Positions 46,981 through 58,232 of a stretch of 64,000 bases of DNA are shown piece by piece. Below the pieces are notes generated by a model. It did not search any database. It worked only from the letters and a program-made list of their open reading frames with translations, and was not told where the DNA came from. Source of the stretch: Arabidopsis thaliana (lineage: Eukaryota; Streptophyta; Magnoliopsida; Brassicales; Brassicaceae); the NCBI RefSeq assembly GCF_000001735.4, contig NC_003071.7:817001-881000 (forward strand), read 5' to 3'. Position numbers and translations under genes: made by a program. The stretch's first letter is position 1. Each line of letters begins with the position of its first letter.

Positions 46981-48394
46981 ATGACTGCCATATGACTGCT
47001 GCTACTCTCAGTTAATAAACCTATCATTTCTCCTTCCTCCTCCAAATTATTCAACGAAAAAATCGAACAAAAATCCAAATGAAATCCCTAACGAAATCAG
47101 AACCATATGAGATCTAATCTAATCGAATTGAATCGATCTGACATATTCGAAACCACATAACCAATAATCTTTCCGGCGATCAAATCGGAGATAGGAATCA
47201 GAAATTGAAACTCAGATTTAAGATACAGAATCGAAGAAAATCATCACCTGTAAAAATGTTGTTTATAGCGTTTTGTCGTCTCTGAATTAGGAGGAGAGAA
47301 TCTGTAGAAACATTAACCAAAGAGAGAGAGAGAGACGAGAAGAACTAATTGGTGAAAGCTCCCCAGAAAATTTTCTGAGGCAGATGCAAGATTTTCCCGC
47401 AAATCGAGCTACAATAGAAAAATCGCTTTTTATAGCGGAGAAAGGAATAAAATGAAAACTACGACGTGTGAGAAAAAGTTTATGGCCGTTGACCAAAGCG
47501 ATGTTGTAATTTACACAGATTCTAAAGGGTATTTTCGGTATTGTATAAAACTTTGTCGCGCTGTAACGTTAACGACATGTTTGTTCCCTGTAGGATAACA
47601 TTCATTAATTATTTTAATCTTTTGATTACAATAATGATGTAATTTTCTTTTATTTCTTAATAATGTGATTTATAAATCATGATTGGGCAATGCATGATCT
47701 AGTTGTTCAATGACAAACCAAGGCATAATTATTGAAAATATTTAAGCTTATGGTATGATATTAAACAGATATGTGAGAATAATTGTTGTGTAAGATAAAA
47801 AAATTTAGTACCATAATATCATTAGGACATTATGATTATGGAAATAGCTTAAAATTCTAGTACCATTATATCATTAGGGGATTTCTCTTTTGATAAGAAC
47901 GTATTCTCAATAAGTTAAAATACTACTAGGAGACAACATTTGTTTAGTCAAACAAATAAAGATTAGATGAGACAAGTAAACATTATCTAAAGTATTTCGA
48001 AACTGCAAAACAGCAAAGACCTCTCAACTACATCAACATCTAAGAAAACGATTGAAGACTTGAATGATTCCCAAAGTAGACGGATAATTTTATATAAGAT
48101 TCAAAAAAAACTATATTATCGAAGTTAATTATATATTTTGATCATACAAGTGTTAATAATCTAAACAGGACTTCATTGAAATCATAAACCCTCCCCACAC
48201 AATATACGAATTACTCACCTACCCCATGACTCTCAAGCAAATAGAAATTTCTAAACCAAACCGTTGATACATAATTTCACTCAGATGCTGGCTTACTTTA
48301 CCTCTACTCCATTAGAGAAGATATAGAAACTTTCAGAATCATAAGCAATTAGAGAGGCAGGAAGCTTTGCGGAAAACCGGTTTATAAACCAAGA
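46981..48394. other. Upstream of the RING-variant gene and downstream of the apyrase gene
   Basis: A probable 5'-UTR intron of the RING-variant gene lies at about 47000-47250, with GA-rich leader at about 47315-47345. A 22-base phrase containing AGTACCAT[AT]ATATCATTAG recurs at about 47807 and 47861. The rest is AT-rich. Confidence 0.45.
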
Positions 48395-51007
48395 TCATCT
48401 AATTCGAGTCACTATGTACCGACCTTTCTCAAGGTCGTAAATCGTTTTCAGCTGCGGTTTTCTCCACTTAGTTACCAAATATACCAAAACTGTCATAAGG
48501 ATCGGTATCCCGATGAGATAGTGAAGCGTCTTCGGGTGATTACTGAAAAGAGCATGGAACCAATGGAGATTACCAGAGGCTGCATGTTGAGAGGTCTCTG
48601 TTGCAGTCTGTTGAATGAATGCACCTAAAGCCCAATCGAGCGGTATGTCTCCTGCTTGATTCGCATATCCGATTCTGCCCAAAAACAAAAAACGGTTTTT
48701 ATTTGATTGAATCATGTTTACAGCCATTAATCTAAGTCTTTGGTTAGGGCTCTTTAATTTTACCAACATACCTTTCATCATCAAGAGGAATGCCAAGGGT
48801 ATCGTGAAGCAATGACACAATATATGCAGATGAGAAACAATACCGAAGAAGATCCTCTTCATGGAGTGATGGGTCTTTTACTCTCAACTTTGACCAATCT
48901 TCTCCACAGAATCTCTCTCCGGCTGAAATCATATTAGATAGCCACGCTTTTTCTCCCAACCCAAAGAACTGTTATCAGGAACAAAAACCATGTTTATAAA
49001 TTATAACATTCTCCATAAATAGCAGGGACATTGTGTTGTTGAACTAACTGGGTAAATTCTATCTACATTAGGAGCGTGATAACAGATATGAGAGAAAGTG
49101 AATACCTTAGAGGTGTAAAAGAAGTTTTCTGTCGCTAAAAATCTTCCTCGAAGCTTAGGCGTGAAAGTTGATCCAATAGAACAATGCTGATACGAGCATT
49201 TCTCTGCACTCAAAAGTTTGAGTAGAAATCAGTATCTATTAAAGACAACAAATAAACTAATACAAGGAATGAAAATCCAGCAATAATGATTAATATTCTA
49301 CCATTTCCATCTTGCAAGATTGTTAGTGCAGCAGATCGACACTGTGAGTAATTACCCCCAGCTTGAAAAGAATCTGAGAGTCTGCTTTCTTCAGCTAAAA
49401 GTCCAGACAAATGCTTTTGTGTGTTTGCGTCGAGGTTATACCCTTTTGGAGCACAAGGGTCTGTAAATATTTTTTCCCGTGTAGGTTCCACAGCTTCAAG
49501 AAATAAAACACTGAATGAGTGGAAAGGAAAAGAAACTTTGCTATTGACTTGAAAACGTAATCTGAACTTTAGAAAATTCCCAATCAGTAATTTGATGATC
49601 CATCAATTATACTTATATAATCATCAACAGCTTACCTGAATTATGGTCTCTTGAGAGAAGTGAACCCCATAACTTATCATGTGCAGCATTCTGAAACGGA
49701 AAAAAAAATTAATAGCCTCGAGGACATTGCCAAAAGATGAAATCCTTCATTCTAAAGATTTCAGGGAGGGAAACAAAAGATCAGAAACAATAGTTACGGA
49801 GACAATTGTTTGGTCAGTTGGATTAAGTTCCCATTCAACGATTTTAAAAAGGAATAAACTTGTTTCTTGTGTCAAGTTGTGAAATCTATTCCAAACACAT
49901 ACACTGCTTAATAGAAAATACCTGCCCAAAATGAAGGAAGCTGTGACTGTAGAGATTGTATGTGACATTTCCAAATGATATTGTACGTGAGAACTCAGGA
50001 GGCATTGGCTCACTAGACACAAATGTCACCTAAAAGAACATACAAACACTCATCGTCTGTTGCAGGATAGCTTTTGACTCAAGCATAAATCTGAAAGGGA
50101 AAAAAAAACAACTAAACCTGAGCAGAAGCCCCGCCAAGTTCAACAATTCCGGTTGTTTTAAGAGGATCACCTCCAAGTGAACCGAGAGCAAAGTTTGCAA
50201 CAACCCAAGCATATACACCCTCGTCAGATCCTGGCAAATTTAGTATCCAATGATTAGCTAGTAACAATAAAGGAGCAACAAACTCTCAAATCAAAAAGAG
50301 CGAGACAGAAACTGATACAACTCCAATGGCATTAGATAAAAAGACTCACTTTTGAACAAAAGAGAAGATTTTGAAAACTCACCAGAGATAACAGAAGCCC
50401 ATTCATCTCGAAACAAGAACCCAGAAGATTTAAGAACTCTTCTTGCAACTCCCAGAATCTTTTCCTGAACAGGTAATTCAAGCAATCTCATTCCCGCCGT
50501 CGCCATTAACCTAACTTCAGTCTCAATCCACATTCCTTTCGGAACTCTCCCTTTCGCAAACTCAACCAGCTCCGTCAATGACACACTCGCTCCATCAGGA
50601 TCATCAGCAAACGCCGATAAACCCGGATGCAACTTCAAACTAGCGTAATTCGCTCCTCTGAATTCAAAAACCGGTTTACCCGACTCAATCCGGTACCCAA
50701 ACACATGGATTCGTGTCCCTGTACTTCCGCCGTCGATCACGACGCTATAACGAAGCGATCCTCTCAGATTACCGCCGGAGAACAAAATTGAATAGCAAAG
50801 AAAGAGAACCCCCAACACTACAGATATAGAACCAACTGTTAACAAGAGATTCGATTTCGCGTGTTTCGAATTCGGTTTTGTTAGCGTATAGGTCGATGAA
50901 GAAGACGGTGCTCGGTTCCCAGAACGGATCTGGAACTTAATCGGATCCATATCGGATTTACTACTACTACTATTCTTCACCCTAGAACGGGCATGAGATC
51001 GTCGCAT
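48395..51007 (-). CDS. APY6: Apyrase (GDA1/CD39 nucleotidase), membrane-bound
   Basis: A minus-strand gene of about eight or nine exons. The first, 50383-51007, starts MRRSHARSRVKNSSSSK; later exons lie at about 50110-50230, 49920-50030, 49637-49691, 49300-49493, 49108-49206, 48770-48970 and 48395-48676. Apyrase regions are visible in order: ACR1 VVIDGGSTGTRIHVFGY, ACR2/3 around VRLMATAGMRLL and WASVISG, ACR4 GIVELGGASAQ, and ACR5 AGDIPLDWALGA. One span near residue 60 (LLTVGSISVVLGVLFLCYSI) and one near the C-terminus (LIGIPILMTVLVYLV) put the catalytic domain outside the cytosol, as in CD39. It splits NTP/NDP to NMP. I recall APY6 as acting with APY7 in pollen exine formation. An upstream in-frame ATG at 51070 is less likely. 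Confidence 0.9.
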
Positions 51008-51467
51008 CAACAATTCAAAAACCGCCACGAGAACGAAGAACAAGGAACCATAAGATCTGGAAGAATTCAAATATGGAAAATTGAAATTAATATATATTTT
51101 CGTGAATTTTCGATTTTTTCTTCTTTTTTTGAAGCTTTTATTGAACCGAGAATACTGGAGATTGAGAGGGCCGCCGTTAACCAGCGCCGGTGAAGCTCGC
51201 CGCCGCTCTCAAGTCTCCGATGTCGTTCTCGGTGATAGAAATAAAAATAAAAATAAAAGAGATTAAAAAGCAAAATTAAATTGGAAAATAAATTGGTCGT
51301 TGTAGCGCCTTTTACGATTTTTATACCTAATTATTAAATTACAATTCGGGTCGGGTCGGGTTATTTGATTATTAATTTTGCAATCGGGTCATGATCACAT
51401 AACAGGCTTATCGTTATCCTCAAGATTTGTCAGTTTGAATAATGAGAAGCTCAAAATCAGAGCTTTA
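51008..51467. promoter_or_regulatory. Divergent promoter region of APY6 and OTP85
   Basis: The 460 bases between two head-to-head genes hold both leaders. A GGGTCGGGTCGGGTTATTTG repeat lies at about 51350-51368. No clear TATA box serves either side. Confidence 0.4.
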
Positions 51468-53279
51468 ATGGCGATATCTTCAGCTTCACTAATATCATCA
51501 TTCTCACACGCAGAAACGTTCACTAAGCATTCGAAAATCGACACTGTGAATACACAAAACCCGATTCTTCTGATTTCCAAATGCAATTCTCTAAGAGAGC
51601 TGATGCAAATTCAAGCTTACGCGATCAAATCTCATATTGAAGATGTTTCCTTCGTCGCTAAGCTGATAAATTTCTGCACTGAGTCTCCAACGGAGTCTTC
51701 AATGTCATATGCACGCCACTTGTTCGAGGCAATGTCTGAACCAGATATTGTCATTTTTAATTCTATGGCTCGTGGGTATTCTCGCTTCACGAATCCTCTT
51801 GAGGTTTTTAGTCTCTTCGTTGAGATCTTAGAAGATGGTATTTTACCTGACAACTACACTTTCCCGTCTCTTCTCAAAGCTTGTGCAGTAGCAAAGGCGT
51901 TAGAAGAAGGTAGACAATTGCATTGTTTGTCGATGAAACTAGGGCTTGATGATAATGTCTATGTTTGTCCAACGCTTATTAATATGTACACTGAGTGTGA
52001 AGATGTGGATTCTGCTCGTTGTGTGTTTGATCGGATTGTTGAGCCGTGTGTTGTTTGTTATAATGCTATGATCACGGGTTATGCGAGAAGAAACAGACCG
52101 AACGAGGCTTTATCTTTGTTCCGTGAAATGCAAGGTAAGTACTTGAAGCCGAATGAGATTACCCTTTTGAGTGTTCTGTCATCTTGTGCTCTGTTGGGAT
52201 CGTTAGATTTAGGGAAATGGATACATAAGTATGCTAAGAAACATAGTTTCTGTAAGTATGTGAAAGTAAACACAGCTTTGATCGATATGTTTGCGAAATG
52301 TGGTAGCTTGGATGATGCAGTGTCTATATTCGAAAAAATGAGGTATAAGGATACACAAGCTTGGTCAGCAATGATTGTAGCTTATGCGAATCATGGGAAA
52401 GCTGAGAAATCCATGTTGATGTTTGAGAGAATGAGGTCTGAAAATGTTCAGCCTGATGAGATCACATTTCTCGGTCTGTTAAACGCTTGCAGCCACACTG
52501 GTCGAGTGGAAGAAGGGAGAAAGTATTTCTCACAGATGGTTAGCAAATTTGGGATTGTTCCGAGTATTAAGCATTATGGTTCTATGGTAGATCTTCTTAG
52601 TAGAGCTGGAAATTTAGAAGATGCATATGAATTCATTGATAAGCTCCCAATTAGCCCAACACCAATGCTATGGAGGATTCTTTTAGCTGCTTGTAGCAGC
52701 CATAACAATTTGGACCTAGCTGAAAAGGTTAGCGAGAGGATCTTTGAGCTAGATGATTCACACGGTGGCGATTACGTGATTTTATCAAACCTATACGCGA
52801 GAAACAAGAAATGGGAATATGTAGATTCTTTAAGAAAGGTGATGAAAGATCGAAAGGCGGTTAAAGTTCCCGGTTGCAGCTCGATTGAGGTAAACAATGT
52901 GGTTCATGAGTTTTTCTCAGGGGATGGTGTGAAGTCTGCAACCACAAAGCTTCACAGAGCATTAGATGAAATGGTGAAAGAGCTAAAGCTTTCAGGTTAT
53001 GTTCCTGATACATCAATGGTAGTTCACGCCAATATGAATGACCAAGAGAAGGAAATTACGCTTAGGTATCACAGCGAAAAGCTTGCGATAACGTTTGGAT
53101 TATTGAATACTCCTCCGGGAACAACGATTCGGGTTGTGAAGAATCTTAGGGTGTGTAGAGATTGTCACAATGCAGCAAAGTTGATATCTCTTATATTTGG
53201 TAGGAAAGTTGTTCTTAGAGATGTTCAAAGGTTTCATCATTTTGAAGATGGAAAATGTTCTTGTGGGGATTTTTGGTGA
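51468..53279 (+). CDS. OTP85: PLS-class pentatricopeptide protein with DYW domain, plastid RNA editing
   Basis: A single exon encodes 603 residues from ATG 51468 ([16 protein letters not shown]). An in-frame reading opens upstream, but the Ser/Ala-rich start fits a plastid transit peptide. About a dozen PPR motifs of mixed length run from residue 80 or so to 410 (for example [20 protein letters not shown] and [20 protein letters not shown]). E/E+ motifs follow ([20 protein letters not shown]). The C-terminal DYW deaminase domain shows the zinc-site signature [12 protein letters not shown] followed by CRDCHNA. The chain ends CSCGDFW, so Tyr of the DYW triplet is Phe here. I recall OTP85 as the editing factor for a site in plastid ndhD. 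It is intronless like most of its family. Confidence 0.93.
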   Translation: MAISSASLISSFSHAETFTKHSKIDTVNTQNPILLISKCNSLRELMQIQAYAIKSHIEDVSFVAKLINFCTESPTESSMSYARHLFEAMSEPDIVIFNSMARGYSRFTNPLEVFSLFVEILEDGILPDNYTFPSLLKACAVAKALEEGRQLHCLSMKLGLDDNVYVCPTLINMYTECEDVDSARCVFDRIVEPCVVCYNAMITGYARRNRPNEALSLFREMQGKYLKPNEITLLSVLSSCALLGSLDLGKWIHKYAKKHSFCKYVKVNTALIDMFAKCGSLDDAVSIFEKMRYKDTQAWSAMIVAYANHGKAEKSMLMFERMRSENVQPDEITFLGLLNACSHTGRVEEGRKYFSQMVSKFGIVPSIKHYGSMVDLLSRAGNLEDAYEFIDKLPISPTPMLWRILLAACSSHNNLDLAEKVSERIFELDDSHGGDYVILSNLYARNKKWEYVDSLRKVMKDRKAVKVPGCSSIEVNNVVHEFFSGDGVKSATTKLHRALDEMVKELKLSGYVPDTSMVVHANMNDQEKEITLRYHSEKLAITFGLLNTPPGTTIRVVKNLRVCRDCHNAAKLISLIFGRKVVLRDVQRFHHFEDGKCSCGDFW

Positions 53280-53800
53280 CGTCATCTCCAGACCAACAAC
53301 ATAATTTTCCGTAGCTAAAAATCATATAACTGTGTATTGTTTCTTATAGTTTTATAAATTGATTCAAAATATGATTTAACATGGTAATCGATATGGTGTC
53401 ACCTGTTCAATAATTTTCATAAGTGTTAGAACTAATAAAATAAAATAAAATAAAATCTAATAAGCTGATTTAACCTCAGACTAGTTACAATGATTTGTTG
53501 TAACAAACCATTTTACAACTGGTGAAAAAAATATTTTCACTACATTGATTTGTTGTAATTAAAAGTTAGGTGATATGGCAAATTTAGTGTTGATAAATAT
53601 CAACATCCCTGAAAGTAGAAGATAGAAAATAAGTGTGACAAGTGTTATATTTTGATTGATTGCTTTGATTTCTATTTTTTTTTGTTTCATTTCAATTATA
53701 TAACTTCAATTATTTTATAATATTTATACATAAAAATATCAAAATTTATAATTTTCATTCTCTATAAATAGATACTATTTTCATTTGATTTGAATACAAA
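53280..53800. other. Spacer with a short repeated phrase before the transposase scrap
   Basis: ATGATTTGTTGTAACAAACC (about 53490) and ATTGATTTGTTGTAATTAAA (about 53543) share a repeated core and may belong to the DNA element whose transposase piece follows. AT-rich otherwise. Confidence 0.4.
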
Positions 53801-53811
53801 AAATAAAAAAC

Positions 53812-54085
53812 CGTGTTGGCTATCATCATGAGATCGTGTATCATATTGCATAATATGATTGTTGAGGATGAACGAGAGACATATGCTCAACATTGGACGG
53901 ATTATGATCAATTTGAGGCAAGTAGGTCGAGTACACAACAACCATTCTCGACCGAAGTGCTACCCGTATTTACAAATCATGTGCGTGCTAGGTCCGAGTT
54001 GCGTGATTTAAATGTACATCACGAATTGCAAGCAGATCCAGTCAAACACATACGAGCACAATTCGGAATGTTCCATGGTGAATGA
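53812..54085 (+). pseudogene. PIF/Harbinger transposase C-terminal fragment
   Basis: An open frame of about 90 codons reads MLAIIMRSCIILHNMIVEDE, then EVLPVFTNHVRARSELRDLN and HIRAQFGMFHGE. The phrase IILHNMIVEDER is the well-known end of plant Harbinger-type (DDE_4) nucleases. Upstream catalytic parts (the DDE motif) and the Myb-like partner gene are absent, so this is a truncated DNA-transposon remnant. The reading itself is still open to its natural stop. Confidence 0.75.
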
Positions 54086-54440
54086 AATTTTTAAGTTTGT
54101 GAGTTGAGATTATTGTATTAATTAAATTATTAGTGTTTTCTTACTTGTTGTGTGCTTATTGTATTTTTGCATTTTAAATTTATGTTCATTGTATGTGTTT
54201 TAGTAATAATAATTTCTATTTCTCGTTTTTATTATTTATAAAAGTTTTTAAAAATATTATATAAAATAAAAACAAATATTAACACAAAAATAATTTATAA
54301 AATTATTTTAATTTAATTTAATATTAACAATGATTAATAATATGTAATCACAAAAACATAAACATAAATAAAATGAAAAAAATGAAATAAAAATGGTGGG
54401 GTAAGGTATTGTAATTTTATTAAACAAAACTATTGTAAAT
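54086..54440. other. AT-rich tract
   Basis: Very AT-rich sequence with no gene; perhaps the rest of the Harbinger element. Confidence 0.4.
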
Positions 54441-55480
54441 ATAAAAGGGAGATTTGCAAAACTACCCTTTTTTTACTACCTTTTGCAACAATACCCTTTC
54501 GTGTTGTCCATTTTTAAAAATACTCATTTCCTTGACCAGAATGACCAAATTATCCTCATCTAATAGGAACATGTAATTGGAAACTGAAATTTTCCCGCCA
54601 ATTTTTCTTTCCCCGCCAAAAAAAAAAAATTTCGTCAAACATTTTTCCCGCCAAAAAAAAATATTCTCGCCAAAAATTTTTACAACCAAAAAATTGCTTC
54701 TAAAAATCCTTGTAATTTTTTTTTTGCGGGAAATAGATTTACAAGGGATTTTAAAAGGGTTTTAAAAGATTTACAATGGATTTTAAAAGGTTTTAAAAAA
54801 TTTTACAAGAGTTTTTAAAGAATCTTCTTGTAAACTCTTTAAAAATCTTTTAAAAACCCTTGTACATATCTTAAAACCCTTTTAAAATCTCTTGTAAATC
54901 TTTAAAACCCTTTTAAAATCCCTTGTAAATCTTTTAAAACCCTTTTAAAATCCCTTGTAAATCTTTTAACACCCTTTTAAAATCACTTGTAAATATTTTA
55001 AAACACTTTTCAAACAATTTTGAACCCTTTAAAAATCTTTATAAAACCTTTGTAAATCTTTTAAAGCCCTTTAAAATCTCTTATAAATCTTTTAAAACCC
55101 TTTTAAAATCCCCTGTAAAACTTTTAAAACCCTTTTAAAATCCCTTGTAAATCTTTTTAAACCCTTTTAAAATCCTTGTAAATATTTTAAAATCCCGTGT
55201 AATTCTTTTAAAACTCTTTTAAAATCTCGTGTAAATTTGGCGGGAAAAATATTTTTGGAAAAAAAAAATTGGCGGGAAATTGTTTTTTCAAAATTATTTG
55301 GTGGGAAATTTATTTTGGAATATTTTAGGCGAAAAATATTAATATTTCATTTTGTTTACCTAAAACAATTTCCAAATAACGGTAAATGGTCATTAAAATT
55401 TAAAGAAGGTAAAAATAAAAATGACAAATAGGAAAGAGTAGAATTGAAAAAGGGTAATGTGAAAAGGGTATTCTCAACAA
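54440..55480. mobile_element. Fold-back, MITE-like element of about 1 kb
   Basis: The left edge GCAAAACTACCC...CAACAATACCC is mirrored by the right edge GGGTAATGTGAAAAGGGTAT (about 55454-55473). Inside these, TTTCCCGCCAA repeats on the left (54590-54675) are mirrored by TTGGCGGGAAA repeats on the right (55236-55310). The interior is a 32-bp tandem array, partly inverted. No coding capacity is present. This is the design of a non-autonomous, palindromic DNA element. The superfamily is not clear to me; the size and composition recall non-TIR or foldback Mutator-like elements. Confidence 0.55.
54735..55235 (+). repeat. 32-bp tandem array with an orientation switch
   Basis: The unit can be written ACCCTTTTAAAATCCCTTGT followed by AAATCTTTTAAA (32 bases), repeated with drift about a dozen times from about 54830 to 55235. 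From 54735 to about 54815 the same unit occurs in reverse complement (ATTTACAAGGGATTTTAAAA). The switch is at about 54820. Several central units differ by only one or two bases. Confidence 0.85.
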
Positions 55481-56524
55481 TTATTCAAGATAAAAATTGT
55501 ATAGGTGTTAAATAATAATGTGTAAAAGAGAAGACGATGTGAAGTATTAAAAGAAAAAAAAAATGGATGTTGTATATAAGTAACCATTGTAGATAGTTTA
55601 AGCAAGAAAAATTGATGTTGCATTGGAAATTAAAAAATTTCAATAAAATTAGAAAAGCAACTCTAAATCATTACTTATTTTATTATTTTCAAGAAGTTAT
55701 AAAGTATTAAACAATTCGTTGACAAATAAGTTTGATCGACATTGTGTGACAAATTTAAAACACATCATTAATAACAACGAGGACAAATACAGTTCAGATA
55801 TCGTCTACTATTAAAACACTTCTTCTATAGGAGCAAAGAAAAATTGTCGGCAACGAACTGGGGACCAATAATATTCCGAGTTTGAGTTCAAACTGAGTAA
55901 TTTTATTTTGAGAAAATTTGCCAAGTTAACTTATAATTCTGGTTTACGTGTAGTAATTTATTAAGTTGTTATAGGAAAATGAGAAAATACTAAGACACAT
56001 CCAAGAAAGTTTCACACGAAATTTACTTACAAAAAGATTGTTTATTTAATACTTCCGTATATAGATATATAAATATTTAACACATTAATTATAAAGTTCA
56101 AGATAATTGATTATCTATCTTTTTTTGTCATCTGAAATTATTATCGCTCAAACGAAGTAATTCTGAGGAAAGTTGTTTACAAACTAGTTATTTCATTATT
56201 GTCTACTTATATAATAGAATTAAAAAAAATTATTGCTTAATGCAATTTAGTTTTAGATAAAATCATTAAACTTAATAGATTATATAAGTTAGATATCAAT
56301 AATTGGGCTTGCTTAAAAACATAAATATAAAATATTATTGGGCCGTTACGTGCATACAAAACGAACCTTCTAACAAACAAGTGTGAACGTTACGACTTCA
56401 AAATTAAAAAAAAACACAACAACTATGTCCACACGTAATCTCATATGATTCAGATTCCAAGGAGAACAAAATTAAAAACAAATCTCGTAAACATACATAC
56501 ACTTCACATAAAACAAAAGGTACA

Positions 56525-56532
56525 GTATATAC
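56525..56532 (+). promoter_or_regulatory. Candidate P1BS (PHR1-binding) site of RNS1
   Basis: GTATATAC fits the P1BS consensus GNATATNC and lies about 100 bases upstream of the TATA box. RNS1 is known to be induced by phosphate starvation, which PHR1 controls. An eight-base match in AT-rich DNA could be chance. Confidence 0.45.
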
Positions 56533-56633
56533 CATAAATCTCCGAGATTCTTTTGATGTATCTGTCCATTTCATTATTACACAAACTAGGAAACTGATAT
56601 CTCTCTATTCACATTCCTCTGATTCTATTTCTC

Positions 56634-56644
56634 TTTATATATAT
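56634..56644 (+). promoter_or_regulatory. TATA box of RNS1
   Basis: TTTATATATAT lies 70-80 bases upstream of the ATG and gives a leader of about 45 bases. Confidence 0.6.
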
Positions 56645-56713
56645 TCACCCATTAACCATCTCAATCTTATAACCCTCAAAATCACAATCTTCTCTTACAA
56701 AAAACTTTGAAAG

Positions 56714-57667
56714 ATGAAGATTCTTCTAGCATCATTGTGTTTGATCAGTCTTCTCGTAATCTTGCCTTCTGTCTTCTCTGCTTCTTCTTCCTCTGAAGAT
56801 TTTGATTTCTTCTACTTCGTCCAACAAGTAATAAAATCATTCTAAGAATGTTTCTGATGATTTTTTATAATCATCTAATATTGTTTTGTGTTTTATTGTA
56901 TAGTGGCCAGGATCATACTGTGACACACAGAAGAAGTGTTGTTATCCAAATTCAGGCAAACCAGCTGCTGATTTTGGCATTCATGGTCTTTGGCCTAACT
57001 ACAAAGATGGAACTTATCCATCTAACTGTGATGCCTCTAAACCATTCGATAGCTCAACGGTAATAAGATCAAACATTTCTGTTTTAAGGTCAAAAATATG
57101 GTTTAAGGTAAAAAATATGGAAAGTTTTGTACATAACCGGTTGGTTTGATTTGGTTTGGTACAGATATCAGATCTTCTCACTTCAATGAAGAAGAGCTGG
57201 CCAACACTGGCTTGCCCAAGCGGTTCAGGTGAAGCGTTTTGGGAGCACGAATGGGAGAAGCATGGTACTTGCTCTGAATCGGTTATCGATCAACATGAAT
57301 ATTTCCAAACCGCTCTTAACCTTAAACAGAAAACCAATCTCCTTGGAGCTCTAACCAAAGCCGGTACGTTTTGATGTCAAAGTACCTTTTTATTTTCCCG
57401 GTTTGGATCTCATTGGTCTAACTATTGGTTTATTATGTAATAGGGATTAATCCGGATGGAAAATCTTACTCTTTGGAGAGCATAAGAGATTCGATAAAAG
57501 AGTCAATTGGTTTCACTCCTTGGGTTGAGTGTAACAGAGATGGTTCTGGTAATAGCCAATTGTACCAAGTCTATCTTTGTGTTGACCGGTCTGGTTCCGG
57601 TTTAATCGAATGTCCGGTTTTCCCACATGGGAAATGTGGAGCTGAGATCGAATTCCCTTCTTTTTAG
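56714..57667 (+). CDS. RNS1: Secreted ribonuclease, RNase T2 (S-like) family
   Basis: Four exons, 56714-56827, 56904-57059, 57165-57363 and 57444-57667, join in frame to give 230 residues. A signal peptide of about 22 residues (MKILLASLCLISLLVILPSV) directs secretion. The two T2 active-site blocks are intact: CAS I FGIHGLWPNY with the first catalytic His, and CAS II FWEHEWEKHGTC with the second His, Glu and Lys. Eight or more cysteines fit the disulfides of S-like RNases. It cuts RNA to 2',3'-cyclic products in the wall or vacuole and helps recycle phosphate. RNS1 is known to respond to phosphate starvation, wounding and senescence; a P1BS-like site upstream agrees with this. Confidence 0.95.
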
Positions 57668-58232
57668 TTTCCAATTTCTAAATTCAGTCTCTTGAACCGG
57701 CATCGATCTTTTGTTCATGGAGATTGGTTTGGTCAAAAAGAAGATTTAATGTAATAAAAATTTATGGGATATTGGATAATGATATAGTTCAATTTCAATA
57801 ATATTCTACGTATCCGCATGGTTTAACTCTAAAATATATAGTGAAAATAGTTCAATTTTTCTCTAAAACTAGAAAACAAATCTTTCACAAAAAATTGCTA
57901 ACACTTTTGTAAATCAGTTTTGATATGATAAATTTATTTTTTATGATAAAGTTAAATATTCAAAAAAAAATCTAGAGCATTAACGAAACTGTAACTCAAA
58001 AGTCGAATCTAAACAACAAAAAGAGTATGTCAAAAAAACAATCAACCATAAAGAGTTTAATAACAAGCGCCGAGAAAATCTTATCTATAAGGTTTTCGTT
58101 CTCCATAATTTAGAACTCTCGATCTGTTTTATTTCTTCTTAATAACAAGAGATGACGACATACAAAAAAACCTTTGATCTCTTAATATAATCTCTATTTC
58201 GTTTTTTTTTGTCCTTTAGGTTTTGAGTTGCA
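57668..58232. other. Spacer between RNS1 and the RING-H2 gene
   Basis: RNS1 3' UTR and promoter of the next gene. AT-rich, nothing distinctive. Confidence 0.5.

Larger units (their letters stand above)
55481..56713. other. Spacer and RNS1 promoter
   Basis: AT-rich and without genes. TTGGGCTT/TTGGGCCG motifs occur at about 56304 and 56339. The RNS1 promoter elements (56525 and 56634) are listed separately. Confidence 0.5.

Noticed and set aside
54735-55235. CRISPR-like regular array
   Set aside because: The units are directly adjacent with no unique spacers, in plant nuclear DNA; it is a simple tandem array within a fold-back element.
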